Source: an uncultured Bacteroidales bacterium (lineage in GTDB: Bacteria > Bacteroidota > Bacteroidia > Bacteroidales > FEN-979). From it: a DNA stretch of 33,756 bases. This document shows positions 31,222-33,756 of the stretch, in pieces. The DNA lies in the NCBI GenBank assembly GCA_903828645.1, contig CAIKNA010000183.1, positions 1-33,756 on the forward strand, in the 5' to 3' direction. The notes under the pieces are model-generated. The model did no database searches, was not told the origin of the DNA, and was given only the letters and a program-made list of their open reading frames with translations. Every line of letters starts with the position of its first letter. The first letter of the stretch is position 1. Both the position numbers and the translations under genes were made by a program.

Positions 31222-31272
31222 GGGCACGGCTTGTCCGTGCCCCGCCGTATGGGCACGGCTTGTCCGTGCCCC
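31221..31272. repeat. Two tandem GC-rich palindromes after the ABC ATPase gene
   Basis: GGGGCACGG-CTTGT-CCGTGCCCC-type hairpins occur at 31221-31243 and 31251-31272. They are identical over 21 bases (GGGCACGG, loop CTTGT, CCGTGCCC) and separated by 7 bases. The first begins directly at the end of the stop codon. No T-run follows, so these look like dispersed palindromic (REP-like) elements more than simple terminators, though they may still stop transcription or protect the 3' end. Confidence 0.8.
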
Positions 31273-31291
31273 AACCGGCGCGCATCCCGGG

Positions 31292-31325
31292 TTTGTACAA
31301 TAAAACAGGGGGAAAAATATTTTTA
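31292..31325 (+). promoter_or_regulatory. Possible promoter of rnr
   Basis: TTTG (31292-31295), 22 bases, then TATTTTTA (31318-31325), which misses the -7 consensus by one base. The start codon follows after only 15 bases, so the leader would be very short. This is a weak call. Confidence 0.3.
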
Positions 31326-31340
31326 TTAAATTATACCATT

Positions 31341-33494
31341 ATGGCAAAGAAAAAGAGTTTAAGCGGAAGCGAGAAGAACACATTTGTAAAATCGGTACTG
31401 GATGTTTTCCAGAACAATCCATACAGCAGTTTCAATTACAAGCAGGTTGCAGCGAGGCTTGGCATCCGGGACCGCGCAAGCAAGGATCTGATCAGTGTGA
31501 TCATCGGGCAGTTGTTCAAAAACCAGGAACTTGCCATGAGCAAGCGCGGGAAATACCAGATCAACCAGGAGAGCCCGAGATATGCAAAGGAAGTTAAAAC
31601 CACCCTCACCGGTACCGTTGACATGAAACAGACGGGAAAGGCCTATGTGATCCCGGATGATAAAACGGAAGATGTTTTTATTGCTGCCACAAACACGAAC
31701 CACGCCCTGCACGGGGACAAGGTGAAGGTCTTTATTTTTCCAAGGCGGAAAGGGCACAAGCTGGAGGGAGAAATCGGGGAGATCATCCGGCGGAATAAAA
31801 AGCAGTTTGTCGGTACGATCGAGACTTCTAAAAACTTTGCCTTTCTACGGCCGGATAACGCCACCATGCCGGTCGATATTTTCATTCCCAACACGAGCCT
31901 GAATGGTGCCAAAAACGGGCAGAAGGTGGTGGTTGTCATCACCGAATGGCCGGCGCAGTCGGCCAACCCTTTCGGGGAGGTGAAGGAGGTGCTTGGAAAA
32001 CCGGGCGACAACCGCGTAGAGATGCAGTCGATCCTGGCCGAAATAGATTTTCCATTGTCTTTTTCACCTAAAGCGGAGAAGGAGGCCAGTTCGTTTCCGG
32101 ATGAGATCCCTGGGGCTGAAGTCAGCACACGCAGGGATTTCCGGCAGGTTCTGACCATCACCATCGACCCCGAGGATGCCAAGGATTTTGATGATGCAAT
32201 TTCGCTGAGGACCCTGGAAAACGGCCATTGGGAGATCGGGGTTCACATTGCCGATGTATCCTATTATGTTAAACCGGGATCGGCCATCGATGAAGAGGCC
32301 ATCGAACGCGGAACGTCGGTCTACATGGTCGGCCGCACCATCCCGATGCTTCCCGAACATTTATCGAACGGGTTGTGTTCGCTGAAGCAGGGTGTTGACC
32401 GGCTCTGTTTTTCGGCGGTATTTGAGATGGATGAAAAGGCTAAAATTTATTCTGAGTGGTTCGGCAAGACAGTGATCAATTCCAACCGGCGGTTTTCGTA
32501 CGAAGAGGTTCAGGCGATCATTGAATCGGGAACTGGAGAGTATGCCCCGGAGATTGCCATTTTCAACAAGGTTGCTTTAAAACTCCGGGAGGAGCGGTTT
32601 CAGAAAGGTTCATTTAATTTTGAAACCCAGGAGGTGAGGTTCAGGCTGGATGACCTCGGAAGGCCGCTTGACATTTATATCCGGGAGATGAAGGATGCCA
32701 ACAAACTGATCGAGGATTTCATGTTGCTGGCCAACCGCAAGGTTGCGGAATCTGTCGGGAAGAAAAAGGAAAACCAGACCGTCAAGACCTTTGTATACCG
32801 GGTTCACGATACGCCAAATCCTGAAAAGCTGGAGAATTTCACCCTGTTTGTGGAACGGCTTGGCTACAAGCTCAAAATAAGTTCCAAAAAATCACTGGCC
32901 GACTCCTTCAACAAGTTGTTCAAAGACATCAAAGGCACCGGAACGGAGACGATGATTGAGACCATCGCCATCCGCACCATGTCAAAAGCCTATTATTCAA
33001 CCAACAACATTGGCCATTACGGGCTGGCATTTCCGTTTTATTCCCATTTCACCTCGCCCATCCGCAGGTATCCCGACCTGATGGTACACCGCCTGCTGTT
33101 CGATTACATGAATGGCGCCTCTTCTGTTTCCAAAGAGGTGTACGAACCGATGTGCGAACATGCGTCGGAGATGGAGCGCAGGGCGGTGGATGCCGAGCGG
33201 ATGTCGGTAAAGTACAAGCAGGCCGAATACATGCTCGACAAGGTAGGGCAGCAGTTTGATGCCATGATATCCGGGGTGAGCAAGTGGGGCATCTTTGCCG
33301 AGATCATCGGGACCAAATGCGAAGGGATGATCCGCCTGCGCGACATGGAAGATGATTATTATTATCTCGACGAGGAGAACTACCAGATCATCGGGCAGCG
33401 CCACGGGAACATATACAAACTAGGGACGAAGCTGAGGATCAGGGTAAAACGGATCGACCTGGCCAGGAAGCAGATGGATTACGAGATCGTATAG
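31341..33494 (+). CDS. rnr: Ribonuclease R
   Basis: A processive 3'-5' exoribonuclease of the RNB/RNase II family that degrades structured RNA. 717 residues from ATG 31341; a TTG at 31260 would only add sequence from the palindrome region. The order is an N-terminal winged-helix-like segment ('FNYKQVAARLGI'), cold-shock-type OB domains (~80-230), the RNB catalytic domain and a C-terminal S1 domain. The Asp cluster of the active site is in 'ITIDPEDAKDFDDAISL' (Asp276, Asp282, Asp284, Asp285). 'TSPIRRYPDLMVHRLL' is the other diagnostic block. The S1 domain reads 'FDAMISGVSKWGIFAEI...GMIRLRDM'. It lacks the long basic C-terminal tail of the E. coli enzyme. Confidence 0.96.
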   Translation: MAKKKSLSGSEKNTFVKSVLDVFQNNPYSSFNYKQVAARLGIRDRASKDLISVIIGQLFKNQELAMSKRGKYQINQESPRYAKEVKTTLTGTVDMKQTGKAYVIPDDKTEDVFIAATNTNHALHGDKVKVFIFPRRKGHKLEGEIGEIIRRNKKQFVGTIETSKNFAFLRPDNATMPVDIFIPNTSLNGAKNGQKVVVVITEWPAQSANPFGEVKEVLGKPGDNRVEMQSILAEIDFPLSFSPKAEKEASSFPDEIPGAEVSTRRDFRQVLTITIDPEDAKDFDDAISLRTLENGHWEIGVHIADVSYYVKPGSAIDEEAIERGTSVYMVGRTIPMLPEHLSNGLCSLKQGVDRLCFSAVFEMDEKAKIYSEWFGKTVINSNRRFSYEEVQAIIESGTGEYAPEIAIFNKVALKLREERFQKGSFNFETQEVRFRLDDLGRPLDIYIREMKDANKLIEDFMLLANRKVAESVGKKKENQTVKTFVYRVHDTPNPEKLENFTLFVERLGYKLKISSKKSLADSFNKLFKDIKGTGTETMIETIAIRTMSKAYYSTNNIGHYGLAFPFYSHFTSPIRRYPDLMVHRLLFDYMNGASSVSKEVYEPMCEHASEMERRAVDAERMSVKYKQAEYMLDKVGQQFDAMISGVSKWGIFAEIIGTKCEGMIRLRDMEDDYYYLDEENYQIIGQRHGNIYKLGTKLRIRVKRIDLARKQMDYEIV

Positions 33495-33505
33495 AGGATT
33501 GCATC

Positions 33506-33756
33506 TTGAAAAATGTAATTTCATCCATTACTTTTTTATTCCTGCTGTTGGCAAACGGGTGGTACTCCAATGCCCAACACGCGAATTACTCCTTTACAAA
33601 TTATACGACTGTACAGGGCTTGCCCAATAATAATATTGCTTCAATATGCCAGGACAGCCGCGGTTTTTTATGGATCGCAACGCTTGAAGGATTAAGCCGG
33701 TTTGACGGGAAAAATTTCAGGAATTTCTATGCCGGCAAAAATGACAGTGTTGTCAG
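33506..33756 (+). CDS. Reg_prop sensor protein, N-terminal fragment (3' end outside window)
   Basis: Starts at TTG 33506, eleven bases after the rnr stop, and is open to the window end (83 codons). A signal peptide ('NVISSITFLFLLLANGWYSNAQ') is followed by 'YTTVQGLPNNNIASICQDSR' and 'FLWIATLEGLSRFDGKNF', the first blade of a two-component regulator propeller. Such propellers form the periplasmic sensor half of hybrid two-component or histidine-kinase proteins in Bacteroidota, often for glycan or nutrient sensing. What follows the propeller here cannot be seen. Confidence 0.85.
   Translation, partial: MKNVISSITFLFLLLANGWYSNAQHANYSFTNYTTVQGLPNNNIASICQDSRGFLWIATLEGLSRFDGKNFRNFYAGKNDSVV

Overview
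The window looks like chromosomal DNA of a Bacteroidota, probably an anaerobic or facultative environmental lineage related to Bacteroidales. The reasons are the gene order DUF4175 - HATPase-like - ybeY - mnmG, a GldH-like lipoprotein, DUF5777, a protein with lamin-tail and gliding-motility-type C-terminal domains, a reg_prop two-component sensor at the right edge, and several promoters of the Bacteroidetes type (TTTG, about 19 bases, TAnnTTTG). No rRNA, tRNA or CRISPR array was recognised. LEFT (1-10.1 kb): a truncated, weakly supported edge region, then gltX on the minus strand. Divergent from it is a plus-strand housekeeping run: a DUF4175 membrane/coiled-coil protein, a degenerate RsbW-like HATPase, ybeY, mnmG and a SAM methyltransferase. 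mnmG is bracketed by a perfect 16-bp parS sequence and a one-mismatch parS sequence, so this may be a ParB-loaded, origin-proximal segment. MIDDLE-LEFT (10.1-14.8 kb): a very large NtrY-like membrane histidine kinase overlaps a GldH-like lipoprotein gene. Convergent to these is a riboflavin kinase that lacks the FAD-synthetase half of RibF. CENTRE (14.8-24.3 kb, all minus strand): a respiratory/electron-transfer island. A compact five-gene operon encodes a seven-haem cytochrome c, a di-haem cytochrome b, a Tat-exported ferredoxin, an NrfD/PsrC quinone-reactive membrane subunit and an Ig-like membrane-anchored protein. Upstream of it are a cytochrome lipoprotein, a DUF5777 outer-membrane barrel and a mono-haem cytochrome c. 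Next is a multihaem lipoprotein with a collagen-like stretch and a CX4CH haem motif, and then a Crp/Fnr regulator. Three near-identical TTGA-N6-TCAA palindromes lie upstream of the multihaem lipoprotein and of the regulator itself. My reading, which is inference, is an Fnr-family-regulated conduit from the menaquinone pool to the outer membrane or cell surface. RIGHT (24.3-33.8 kb): asd, a large secreted lamin-tail protein, a 619-bp unit with perfect 44-bp terminal inverted repeats enclosing an S23/IVS-type four-helix-bundle gene, comF, a fused DppD-DppF-type ABC ATPase, two tandem palindromes, rnr, and the 5' end of a reg_prop sensor gene that leaves the window.
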